Shown: one piece after another, positions 8,805-16,577 of the stretch | Layout: the number at the start of each line of letters is the position of its first letter | Position numbering within the stretch: the stretch's first letter is position 1 | Origin: JBAXTZ01 sp037129925 | GTDB taxonomy: Bacteria; Bacillota; Negativicutes; JBAXTZ01 | DNA length: 64,000 nt | Direction: 5' to 3' | NCBI GenBank assembly: GCA_037129925.1 | Contig: JBAXTZ010000010.1 | Location: 1-64,000, forward strand | Position numbers and translations under genes: made by a program | Notes under the pieces: generated by a model | Told to the model about the DNA's origin: nothing | What the model saw: the letters and a program-made list of their open reading frames with translations, nothing else | Databases searched by the model: none

Positions 8805-8944
8805 ACACGAGGAAATGATATTGTCTTTGAAAAGTTGACACGCGAAATGAGGAAAGTTTTTGATTTCGTCACGAACTGAATGCTTTTCAAAAGTGCAGCA
8901 CTATATAGATGCGCCATGGCGAAGTATTAGTTGGTCATCCGTGC

Positions 8945-8970
8945 AGGATAATTATTAGCGCGCGGCGAAT
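8945..8970 (+). promoter_or_regulatory. Sigma-H-type promoter upstream of hsdM
   Basis: AGGA at 8945-8948 (GCAGGATAA) and GAAT at 8967-8970 (GGCGAATAT) are 18 nt apart, the sigma-H geometry. The hsdM start codon is 143 nt further on. Confidence 0.55.
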
Positions 8971-8992
8971 ATTAACAGATAAAGTAACGAAT

Positions 8993-9076
8993 GGTGAAAT
9001 TGCGGATAGTGCAAGGGCGCAGTAGTGAAATTTCGAGTAGTGACGAATATGTACGACAACAGTATTTCACCACTAC
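8993..9076 (+). promoter_or_regulatory. Inverted/direct repeat cluster before hsdM
   Basis: GGTGAAAT at 8993-9000 is exactly inverted as ATTTCACC at 9064-9071. GTAGTGAAAT at 9022-9031 is inverted as ATTTCACCACTAC at 9064-9076 with a 3-nt insertion. A further GTAGTGA lies near 9035. This looks like a repressor-binding region for the restriction genes; no regulator is identified. Confidence 0.4.
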
Positions 9077-9112
9077 GATGTTATAAAGTGTTTGTGGCAG
9101 GGGAGTTTATAG

Positions 9113-10570
9113 ATGTTTGAACAAACTTTTAAGAATATCGACGATTTATTGCATAAGGATGCCGGTTGCTCCAGTGAACTGGACTATGTCGAGCAGACAT
9201 CCTGGATATTATTTTTGAAATATCTCGACGATTGGGAGAAGGACCGGGCGATTGAAGCGGAGCTGGACGGCAGAGATTATACACCGATAATTACCGAGCC
9301 TTATACTTGGGATAGCTGGGCGTTGCCGCGCACGGCGGACGGCAGGCTCGACCATCATGCGGCGCTGAGCGGTGACGACCTTTGCGAATTTGTCAATCAG
9401 CGGTTGTGGACGTATTTGAAAAAGTTCAAAGCCGACGCTGAACATTCGGATACTATCGAGTACAAAATTGGCGAAATTTTTAGCGAGCTGAAAAACCGGA
9501 TTCAAAGCGGCTACACCTTGCGCGAGATATTAAACAAAGTCGACGAGTTGCGGTTTCGTTCGCAGACTGAGAAACATGAGCTCAGTCATCTTTATGAAGG
9601 CAAGATTCAAAACATGGGCAACGCCGGGCGTAATGGCGGTGAGTATTATACGCCGCGTCCGCTGATCAAGACCATCGTTAAGGTGGTTGCGCCGCGCATT
9701 GGCGACAAGATATATGACGGCGCTGTCGGTTCGGCAGGGTTTTTGGTTGAAGCCTTTGAATACTTGAAGACCAGCCGCAATCTTACGCCAGACGATATCG
9801 AGACCTTGCAGAAGAAAACTTTTTTTGGCAAGGAAAAGAAAGCGCTCGCCTATATCATCGGCATCATGAACATGATCCTGCACGGTATCGAAGCGCCGAA
9901 TATTGTCCATACCAATACGCTCGCCGAAAACCTTGCCGACATTCAGGAACGCGACCGCTACGATGTGGTGCTGGCTAATCCACCGTTTGGCGGTAAAGAG
10001 CGCGCCGAAGTGCAGCATAACTTTCCGATTAAGACCGGCGAGACGGCGTTCTTGTTCTTGCAGCATTTTATAAAAATCCTCAAAGCCGGTGGCCGTGCCG
10101 GAGTTGTTATTAAGAATACGTTCTTGTCGAACACCGACAATGCCTCGGTCAGTTTGCGGAAAATGTTGCTGGAGAGCTGCAATCTGCACTCGGTGCTGGA
10201 TTTACCGGGCGGAGTGTTCACCGGCGCCGGGGTCAAGACAGTGGTGCTGTTCTTCGAAAAAGGTGCGCCGACACAAAAAGTCTGGTACTACCAGCTCAAT
10301 CTTGCCCGCAATCTCGGCAAGACCAATCCGCTGAATGAAACAGACCTCGCCGAATTTGTCGAACTGCAAAAAACCAAAGCTGATTCGGAAAATTCATGGA
10401 GCGTGGATATTTCCGCGGTAGATACTGACACCTGTGATTTGTCGGTGAAAAATCCGCACAAGAAAGATGCAGCGGCGTTGCGTGAGCCAGTGGAAATTAT
10501 TGCCGAGATGCGGCGGTTGGACGCGGAGAGCGCGGCGATATTGGGGACGATTGGGAGGCTGATAGGGTGA
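9113..10570 (+). CDS. hsdM: Type I restriction-modification DNA methyltransferase (M subunit)
   Basis: A 485-residue N6-adenine methyltransferase. The N-terminal helical HsdM domain contains QTSWILFLKYLDDWEKD. Motif I (DGAVGSAGF) is at residues 202-210 and catalytic motif IV NPPF is at 289-292. The protein modifies adenine in the target chosen by HsdS and supplies the scaffold of the R2M2S complex. AGGGGAG precedes the ATG. It is the first gene of the hsd locus; the distance to hsdS is enlarged by an inserted REP/RAYT relic and a dinD gene. Confidence 0.95.
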   Translation: MFEQTFKNIDDLLHKDAGCSSELDYVEQTSWILFLKYLDDWEKDRAIEAELDGRDYTPIITEPYTWDSWALPRTADGRLDHHAALSGDDLCEFVNQRLWTYLKKFKADAEHSDTIEYKIGEIFSELKNRIQSGYTLREILNKVDELRFRSQTEKHELSHLYEGKIQNMGNAGRNGGEYYTPRPLIKTIVKVVAPRIGDKIYDGAVGSAGFLVEAFEYLKTSRNLTPDDIETLQKKTFFGKEKKALAYIIGIMNMILHGIEAPNIVHTNTLAENLADIQERDRYDVVLANPPFGGKERAEVQHNFPIKTGETAFLFLQHFIKILKAGGRAGVVIKNTFLSNTDNASVSLRKMLLESCNLHSVLDLPGGVFTGAGVKTVVLFFEKGAPTQKVWYYQLNLARNLGKTNPLNETDLAEFVELQKTKADSENSWSVDISAVDTDTCDLSVKNPHKKDAAALREPVEIIAEMRRLDAESAAILGTIGRLIG

Positions 10571-10597
10571 AATCTATGCGTTGGAATTGGCGGCAGG

Positions 10598-10622
10598 ATT
10601 CCGAACACGCTGTGTTCGGAAT
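10598..10622 (+). terminator. Perfect 11-bp hairpin after hsdM
   Basis: ATTCCGAACAC (10598-10608) pairs with GTGTTCGGAAT (10612-10622) around a GCT loop. There is no U-tract, so it may be a palindromic repeat or an RNA-stability element instead of a terminator. Confidence 0.4.
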
Positions 10623-10670
10623 TTACCGAAATGCGTAATGAAGAATAGATATGAAATCAGGCGGTGAACA

Positions 10671-11244
10671 ATGTCGCATGATTACGAATTTCACCGGCGT
10701 TCCATCCGGTTGCCGGGATACGATTATTCACAACCGGGAATGTATTTTGTGACGATATGCGCCGAAGAACGTGAACCGGTTTTCGGAAATATCGTAGCAT
10801 TATCCAAACATCGCTATTGATGAATTTCAAATAATGCCCGATCATTTTCACGGGATTATTGTGATTAACGAACCAAATGTTTCGAACGACGCCCGCATTT
10901 TCGTAGGGGCGGGTCCCTGTGCCCGCCCTCACCCCGTCGATTCCCATGCCCGCCCTCACCCCGTCGATTGCCATGTCCGCCCTCAATTGGAAAAACAATC
11001 ACGAGGGATGGAAGGGCAACCACAGGGGGTTGCCCCTACGTGTTTGTCGATGATGGATGTCGTGGGGAGATTTAAATCGTTGACCACAAAAAAATACATC
11101 GATCACGTTAAACATCACAATTGGTCGCCGTTTCACGGTAAATTATGGCAACGCAATTATTATGAACATATCATCCGCGACGATGTTGATTTATATTTCG
11201 TGCGCGAATACATCAACAACAATCCGGCAAAACAATCATCATAA
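10671..11244 (+). pseudogene. REP-associated tyrosine transposase (RAYT) relic
   Basis: ATG at 10671 opens HRRSIRLPGYDYSQPGMYFV, the typical N-terminus of RAYT/Y1-transposases. That frame stops at 10820. A second frame from about 10801 continues YPNIAIDEFQIMPDHFHG, which holds the HUH histidines, and ends with KLWQRNYYEHIIRDD and REYINNNPAK, containing the nucleophile region. The piece between the two halves (about 30 codons in intact relatives) is lost. A GTAG-headed repeat occupies 10903-11039 inside the gene. RAYTs process REP repeats; four GTAG-type elements lie within 3 kb, so this was probably their enzyme. Confidence 0.8.
10903..11039 (+). repeat. REP/BIME-like element a (inside RAYT relic)
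   Basis: It starts GTAGGGGC and ends GCCCCTAC, an 8-bp terminal inversion. Internally it has two copies of GCCCGCCCTCACCCCGTCGA. It splits the transposase relic. Confidence 0.7.
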
Positions 11245-11281
11245 TTGAATGTAAATGTTCAACAACCATTGTCGAAATCCC

Positions 11282-11353
11282 GTAGGGGCGCGGTTCCCGC
11301 GCCCAACCCAAAACGTTCCCGCGCCCAACCATGTAAATACCCCGCGCCCCTAC
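11282..11353 (+). repeat. REP/BIME-like element b (RAYT-dinD gap)
   Basis: It opens with GTAGGGGCGCGGTTCCCGCG, a GTAG head plus a GC hairpin, and closes with CGCGCCCCTAC. One internal unit is AACGTTCCCGCGCCCAACC. The same motif occurs at 12372-12578 and 13755-13920. Confidence 0.8.
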
Positions 11354-11380
11354 TAAAATATTTTTCAAGATGAGGTGTCT

Positions 11381-12253
11381 GTGGTAAAGGATAATTTGTT
11401 GCAGCTCAAGCAGAAATTCGATGAATTGGTAAATGTTGAACCCGAAAATAATGTCGAATTTTGGTATGCGCGTGAATTACAAGAGCTTTTAGGTTATATT
11501 CGTTGGGAGAATTTTGTTGTCGCAATCAATCGAGCTATTGAGTCATGCCAAAGAACGGGGTTGAATAGCGTTGATCATTTTCGTGGCGCCACGAAAATGA
11601 TAGAAATAGGCAAAGGCGGCACCAGAGGCGTTGAAGATTTTATGTTGACTCGATATGCGTGTTATCTTGTCGCGCAAAATGGCGATCCGCGCAAAGAGGA
11701 AATTGCATTCGCTCAAAGTTATTTTGCTGTGCAGACGCGAAAGCAAGAAATAATTGAAGATCGCATGAAGCTATTGGTGAGAATTGAAACCAGGGATCGT
11801 TTGCGAGAGTCAGAGAAACAGTTGTCGCAAAATATTTACGAACGTGGCGTAGATGATGCTGGATTCGGGCGAATTCGCTCCAAAGGCGATTCTGCTTTAT
11901 TCGGTGGCATTAATACCAAACAAATGAAGCTTCGACATGGCATAAAAGAGAATCGTCCGCTCGCCGACTTTTTGCCTACGCTTGTTATTGCGGCTAAAAA
12001 TTTGGCAACTGAGATGACTAATCATAATGTCACACATGAAGATATGCAGGGTGAATTGCAAATAACTGATGAACATATTCAAAACAATTCAAGTGTGCGC
12101 GGTATGCTGGGGAAACGCGGAATTAGACCCGAAGCATTGCCGCCGGCGGAAGATATTAAAAAACTTGAGCGTCGGGTCAAGACTGAAGAAAAGAAAATCG
12201 CTTTGGCGGGAAGATTGCCTGATAATTCAGAGGCTGATGACGGCGATGAGTAA
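11381..12253 (+). CDS. dinD: DinD-like DNA-damage-inducible protein
   Basis: About 290 residues closely matching the DinD family: the N-terminal Bro/KilA-like part contains ARELQELLGYIRWENFVVAI, followed by the conserved FMLTRYACYLVAQNGDPRK and later KQMKLRHGIKENRPLADFLP. The E. coli member is SOS-induced and inhibits RecA-mediated strand exchange. GTG at 11381 is preferred, with GAGGTG 5 nt upstream; GTG at 11375 is possible. dinD genes often sit inside type I restriction loci, as here. The stop overlaps by 8 nt a decayed hsdS start (ATGAGTAA), showing that dinD and hsdS were once translationally coupled. Confidence 0.85.
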   Translation: MVKDNLLQLKQKFDELVNVEPENNVEFWYARELQELLGYIRWENFVVAINRAIESCQRTGLNSVDHFRGATKMIEIGKGGTRGVEDFMLTRYACYLVAQNGDPRKEEIAFAQSYFAVQTRKQEIIEDRMKLLVRIETRDRLRESEKQLSQNIYERGVDDAGFGRIRSKGDSALFGGINTKQMKLRHGIKENRPLADFLPTLVIAAKNLATEMTNHNVTHEDMQGELQITDEHIQNNSSVRGMLGKRGIRPEALPPAEDIKKLERRVKTEEKKIALAGRLPDNSEADDGDE

Positions 12254-12341
12254 AAAGCCTGTGGGCGGTGGTTTGCCGGACGGTTGGGAAATCATGTTTC
12301 GCCTCGCAATCCGGGTATGTCGCAAACGAATGCGACGTTGA
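12246..12341 (+). pseudogene. Decapitated original start of hsdS
   Basis: ATG at 12246 overlaps the dinD stop and encodes MSKKPVGGGLPDGWE, the same GGGLPDGWE that opens the functional hsdS at 12610. After that the frame is nonsense and stops at 12341. A 27-bp identity is shared between 12264-12290 and 12625-12651. Insertion of REP element c with a target-region duplication would explain it. Confidence 0.75.
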
Positions 12342-12371
12342 TTAATTTGCAAAAACAATCGGCGAAATCCC

Positions 12372-12578
12372 GTAGGGGCGCGGTTCCCGCGCCCATCCCA
12401 AAACGTTCCCGCGCCCAACCCAAAACGTTCCCGCGCCCAACCACGTAAATACCCCGCGCCCGTTTCCGGCGCACGGCGAATAACGGTGTGGACAATGGAT
12501 ACGAAGACGGGCGCAATGGGGTATGAGGAACGGCGCGGACATGGGATACGAGGACGGGCGCGGGAACCGCGCCCCTAC
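12372..12578 (+). repeat. REP/BIME-like element c (between hsdS start copies)
   Basis: It begins GTAGGGGCGCGGTTCCCGCG and ends with its inversion CGGGAACCGCGCCCCTAC. Inside are two AACGTTCCCGCGCCCAACC units and diverged inverted units. It is the longest of the family here. Confidence 0.8.
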
Positions 12579-12609
12579 ATAACGTCGGAAACGGATAATG
12601 GAGACAAAT

Positions 12610-13758
12610 ATGAAATCAAACAACGGCGGTGGTTTGCCGGACGGTTGGGAATTGAAACGGTTGGGGGATGTGTGCGATGTAATTGGCGGAGGAACTCCCT
12701 CTAAAGATAACGATAGTTATTATGACGGCAATATTCTTTGGGCGACAGTCCGTGATATGAAAAGTGAAGTCATCGCAGAAACCGAACATTCAATAACCGA
12801 AGAGGCAGTGAAAAAGAGTTCGACAAATATTATACCTGCGGGTAATGTGATTATTGCTACCCGTGTCGGGTTGGGGAAAGTTTGTCTGTTGAAATATGAC
12901 ACGGCAATTAATCAGGATTTGAAAGCGTTAATTCCGATTAATACCAACAAGTTATCTAAAGAATATTTGTTTTCATGGCTTAAAAGCATAGCAAGCATTA
13001 TTGTTTCTGAAGGAACTGGAGCGACCGTTCAAGGTGTAAAATTACCATTCGTAAAATCGTTACCAATCCCCATCCCCCCGCTCCCCGTCCAGCGCCGCAT
13101 CGTCGCCATCCTCGACGAAGCCTTTGCCGCAATCGCCGCGGCGAAAGCCAACGCCGAGCGCAACCTGACGAACGCTCGGGAGTTGTTCGAAGCTAAACTA
13201 CAAATTGGTGGTTACGATGCTGTGCCGATGGGAAGTTTAGTTAATATTTCAACCGGAAAGCTGGATGCTAATGCAGCGGTAGAAAAAGGACGGTTTCCGT
13301 TCTTTACGTGTGCCAGAGAAATATATTCGATAGATAGATATTCATTTGATTGCGAAGCAATTCTTCTTGCGGGTAACAATGCTGTTGGTGACTTTAATGT
13401 GAAACATTATCAGGGGAAATTTGATGCCTACCAGAGGACTTATGTAATAACGGTGAAACACGATAAACGCGTAATCTACAGATACTTGTATTATCAGATC
13501 ACCAAAGCGCTTCAAGAACTAAAAACAAAATCTGTTGGAGCGGGTACGAAGTTTCTTAAAATTGGAATTCTAAATGAAATGATGGTTTCGTGCCCGCCGC
13601 TCCCCGACCAACACCGCATCGTCGCCGAACTTGACGCGCTATCCGCCCAAACCAAACAACTCGAATCCATATACCAGCAAAAAATCGTCTGCCTCAACGA
13701 ATTGAAACAAGCGTTGTTGCAAAAGGCGTTTAATGGAGAATTGACCAACCTCGTGTAG
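12610..13758 (+). CDS. hsdS: Type I restriction system specificity subunit
   Basis: A 382-residue S subunit with two target-recognition domains, each followed by a conserved spacer: IPIPPLPVQRRIVAILDEAF at about residues 155-175 and a matching PPLPDQHRIVAELDAL near 330-345. ATG at 12610 is chosen because GGAG (12600-12603) sits 6 nt upstream; an ATG at 12598 lacks a site. It selects the bipartite DNA target for HsdM and HsdR. The gene is a rebuilt version: its first codons duplicate those at 12246, and its stop TAG at 13756-13758 is supplied by the GTAG head of REP element d, so a few native C-terminal residues may be missing. Confidence 0.9.
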   Translation: MKSNNGGGLPDGWELKRLGDVCDVIGGGTPSKDNDSYYDGNILWATVRDMKSEVIAETEHSITEEAVKKSSTNIIPAGNVIIATRVGLGKVCLLKYDTAINQDLKALIPINTNKLSKEYLFSWLKSIASIIVSEGTGATVQGVKLPFVKSLPIPIPPLPVQRRIVAILDEAFAAIAAAKANAERNLTNARELFEAKLQIGGYDAVPMGSLVNISTGKLDANAAVEKGRFPFFTCAREIYSIDRYSFDCEAILLAGNNAVGDFNVKHYQGKFDAYQRTYVITVKHDKRVIYRYLYYQITKALQELKTKSVGAGTKFLKIGILNEMMVSCPPLPDQHRIVAELDALSAQTKQLESIYQQKIVCLNELKQALLQKAFNGELTNLV

Positions 13759-13920
13759 GGGCGCGGTTCCCGCGCCCTTCCTCGTTAACGTTCCCGCGCC
13801 ATCTCCGTAACCATTCCCGCGCCCATTCTCGTAACCATTCCCACGCCCTTCTCCGCAACCATCCCACGCCCATCCAATGTTTGGCAACGCCGAGGTAGGG
13901 CGCGGGAACCGCGCCCCTAC
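13755..13920 (+). repeat. REP/BIME-like element d (between hsdS and hsdR)
   Basis: The GTAG head is at 13755 and the inverted end GGGAACCGCGCCCCTAC closes at 13920. Four degenerate internal units, about 22-25 bp each, resemble CGTAACCATTCCCGCGCCC. It overlaps the last bases of hsdS. Confidence 0.8.
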
Positions 13921-14010
13921 CGGGGATTGAATGAAAAAAACGAAATCATTACCGGAATGGGCGGATAAATCAATAAATAAAACCATCGCGCAATCCCAAC
14001 GGAGGTACCC

Positions 14011-16437
14011 ATGAACGAAGCCGAGACCCGCGCCGAGTTAATCGACCCGCAGTTACGCGCCAGCGGTTGGGGCGTGGTTGACGGTTCGCGGATAATGCGT
14101 GAATATAATATTACTGCCGGGCGGATTCAGGTTGGCGGTAAACGCGGTAAGCAGCTTATCGCTGATTATATATTGGTGTACCGCAATCGCAAACTGGCGG
14201 TGGTCGAGGCGAAGAGTAATGATTTGGTGGTCGGCGAGGGCGTAGGCCAAGCCAAAGAATATGCGGCAAAATTGCAGCTCGGCTATAGCTATGCCGCGAA
14301 CGGCAGCGAGATTTATCAGATTTGTATGACAACCGGTAAGGAAGGTTTGATTTCCGGATTTCCTACACCGGACGAACTGTGGCAGATGACCTTTGCCGAA
14401 CAAAACGACTGGCGCGACAAGTTCAATGCTGTGCCGTTTGAAGATGTCGGCGGCAGTAAAAGCGCGCGCTATTATCAGGAAATTGCCGTGAATAATGCAC
14501 TGGCGGCGATTGCGGACGGCAAGCAGAGAATTTTGCTGACGCTGGCGACTGGTACCGGCAAAACTTTTATCGCATTTCAGATTGCCTGGAAACTGTTCAA
14601 GAGTCGCTGGAATCTGCGCCGGGACGGATTGCGCCAGCCGCTGATTTTGTTTCTTGCCGACCGCAACATTCTTGCCGATCAGGCGTTTAACGCGTTCTCG
14701 GCATTCCCTGAAGATGCGCTGGTGCGGATTAACCCGAAGGAAATTCGCAAACAGGGCGGCGTGCCGACCAACGGCAGTATTTTCTTTACGATTTTTCAGA
14801 CGTTTATGAGCGGTACTGATAAGGACGGTAATCCGGCGCCGAATTTTGGCGATTATCCGGCAGATTATTTTGATTTTATTATTATCGACGAGTGTCATCG
14901 CGGCGGCGCCAACGACGAAAGCAACTGGCGCGCCATTCTTGAATACTTCGCTCCGGCGGTGCAACTGGGTTTGACCGCCACGCCAAAGCGCAACGACAAT
15001 GTTGATACCTACCGCTATTTCGGCGAACCGGTGTATGTTTATTCGCTCAAAGAAGGCATCAATGATGGTTTTCTTACGCCGTTCAAAGTCAAACGGGTGC
15101 AGACCACGCTCGATGAATATGTATATACCGCCGACGACACCATTATCGAAGGCGATGTCGAAAACGGACGGATTTATACTGAGGATGACTTCAACAAGAT
15201 AATCGAAATAAAGGCCCGTGAAACCAAACGGGTACAGATACTGCTGGCGGAAATCAACCAGCAGGAAAAGACGATTGTGTTTTGCGCCAATCAGGAACAT
15301 GCCGCGGCAGTGCGCGATCTGATTAATCAGTACAAAGCCAGCAGCCACCCGAACTATTGCGTGCGGGTAACTGCCAATGATTTGGAGCGCGGCGAGCAAT
15401 TCTTGCGCGAATTTCAGGATAACGAGAAAACTATCCCGACGATATTGACCACTTCGCAGAAACTATCCACCGGCGTCGATGCCCGTAATATTCGCAACAT
15501 TGTGTTGTTGCGGCCGGTTAATTCGATGATTGAGTTCAAGCAAATCGTCGGCCGCGGTACACGGTTGTACGACGGCAAGGATTTTTTCACCATCTACGAT
15601 TTCGTCGGCGCCTACAAAAATTTTCTCGACAAAGACTGGGACGGCGAGGCGGAACCATGTGAGAAATGTGGCAATATTGTCTGTGAATGTCCGGTTGAAC
15701 CGCCGCAACCGTGCGCGGTCTGTGGCAAAGAACCTTGTGCGTGTGAAAAAAAGCCGCATGTATGCTATGTTTGCGGACTGGAAAAACCGGACTGCGTTTG
15801 TGAACCGCATACTTGTCCGTACTGCGGCCAGCAGCCGTGTAGCTGCAAGAAGAAATTGAAAATCAAACTGGCGGACGGCAAAGAGCGCGAGATTCAGCAC
15901 ATGATTCATACTTCGTTCTGGAGCGCCGACGGAAAGCCGCTGTCGGCGGCAGAATTTCTGAACAATCTTTATGGCACTTTGCCGGAATTTTTCAAAAGTG
16001 AAGCCGAGCTGCGCGAACTGTGGTCCGACCCGCTGACCCGTAAAGCCTTTCTGGAGCGGCTGGCGGATGCCGGTTATGGCAAGAGTGTGCTGACTGAGTT
16101 GCAGAAATTGATTAATGCCGAGAAAAGTGATATTTTCGACGTGTTGGAATATGTATCGTTCGCCGTGCCGCCTATGACCCGCGAGCAGCGTGTAGCCATC
16201 GCCCGGCCGCGGATATTTCAGTCACTAGGCGAAGCTCAGGCGGAGTTTCTCGATTTTGTGTTGACGCATTATATCAAAACCGGCGTGGAAGAAATCGGAC
16301 AGGAAAAATTGAAAGACCTGCTCAAGTTGAAATATCATACGCAAATTGACGCAGCTCGTGTGCTTGGCGGCGCTGACAAGATTCGAAATTTGTTCATTTC
16401 GTTCCAGAAGCATTTGTATTCGAAAAATGTGGCGTAG
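14011..16437 (+). CDS. hsdR: Type I restriction endonuclease subunit R (EcoEI-like)
   Basis: An 808-residue motor-nuclease. The N-terminal PD-(D/E)xK nuclease has D52, then E66 and K68 in VVEAKS. The SF2 helicase has Walker A ATGTGKT at residues 179-185 and DECH at 293-296, with motif VI in VGRGTRLYDG. The EcoEI-type C-terminal domain follows. Between helicase and C-terminal domain, residues 550-612, are four tandem C-x2-C...C-x-C units that look like small zinc-binding modules. GGAGG lies 5 nt before the ATG. It translocates and cuts unmethylated DNA together with HsdM and HsdS. Confidence 0.95.
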   Translation: MNEAETRAELIDPQLRASGWGVVDGSRIMREYNITAGRIQVGGKRGKQLIADYILVYRNRKLAVVEAKSNDLVVGEGVGQAKEYAAKLQLGYSYAANGSEIYQICMTTGKEGLISGFPTPDELWQMTFAEQNDWRDKFNAVPFEDVGGSKSARYYQEIAVNNALAAIADGKQRILLTLATGTGKTFIAFQIAWKLFKSRWNLRRDGLRQPLILFLADRNILADQAFNAFSAFPEDALVRINPKEIRKQGGVPTNGSIFFTIFQTFMSGTDKDGNPAPNFGDYPADYFDFIIIDECHRGGANDESNWRAILEYFAPAVQLGLTATPKRNDNVDTYRYFGEPVYVYSLKEGINDGFLTPFKVKRVQTTLDEYVYTADDTIIEGDVENGRIYTEDDFNKIIEIKARETKRVQILLAEINQQEKTIVFCANQEHAAAVRDLINQYKASSHPNYCVRVTANDLERGEQFLREFQDNEKTIPTILTTSQKLSTGVDARNIRNIVLLRPVNSMIEFKQIVGRGTRLYDGKDFFTIYDFVGAYKNFLDKDWDGEAEPCEKCGNIVCECPVEPPQPCAVCGKEPCACEKKPHVCYVCGLEKPDCVCEPHTCPYCGQQPCSCKKKLKIKLADGKEREIQHMIHTSFWSADGKPLSAAEFLNNLYGTLPEFFKSEAELRELWSDPLTRKAFLERLADAGYGKSVLTELQKLINAEKSDIFDVLEYVSFAVPPMTREQRVAIARPRIFQSLGEAQAEFLDFVLTHYIKTGVEEIGQEKLKDLLKLKYHTQIDAARVLGGADKIRNLFISFQKHLYSKNVA

Positions 16438-16490
16438 TGTGAAATGTAAATGAAATATTATGTCACAATACAACAGCAAGGTAAGTTAAC

Positions 16491-16541
16491 CAAAAAAAAT
16501 AGCCTGTCGCAGCTTGAAGCACGCGGCAGGTTAGTTTTTTA
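16491..16541. terminator. Bidirectional terminator between hsdR and ATPase gene
   Basis: CCTGTCGC pairs with GCGGCAGG, flanked by A8 and T6, so it can end both converging transcripts. Near-identical stems occur at 22237-22280 and 60170-60216. Confidence 0.8.
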
Positions 16542-16577
16542 TCTATCGTTCGGGCGGCGCTAATTTTTGCAGTAGAT

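Noticed and set aside
10657..10998. 113-codon antisense frame in the RAYT region
   Set aside because: Repeats of GVRAG(M/T)GIDG come from the reverse reading of the REP element; no coding support.
12342..13986. CRISPR array suggested by repeated CGTTCCCGCGCCC units
   Set aside because: Units are short, GC-palindromic, unequal in spacing, without unique spacers, and bounded by inverted GTAG ends as in REP elements.
14053..15399. 448-codon frame antisense to hsdR
   Set aside because: Shadow frame of a highly conserved helicase gene; no start signal or family likeness.
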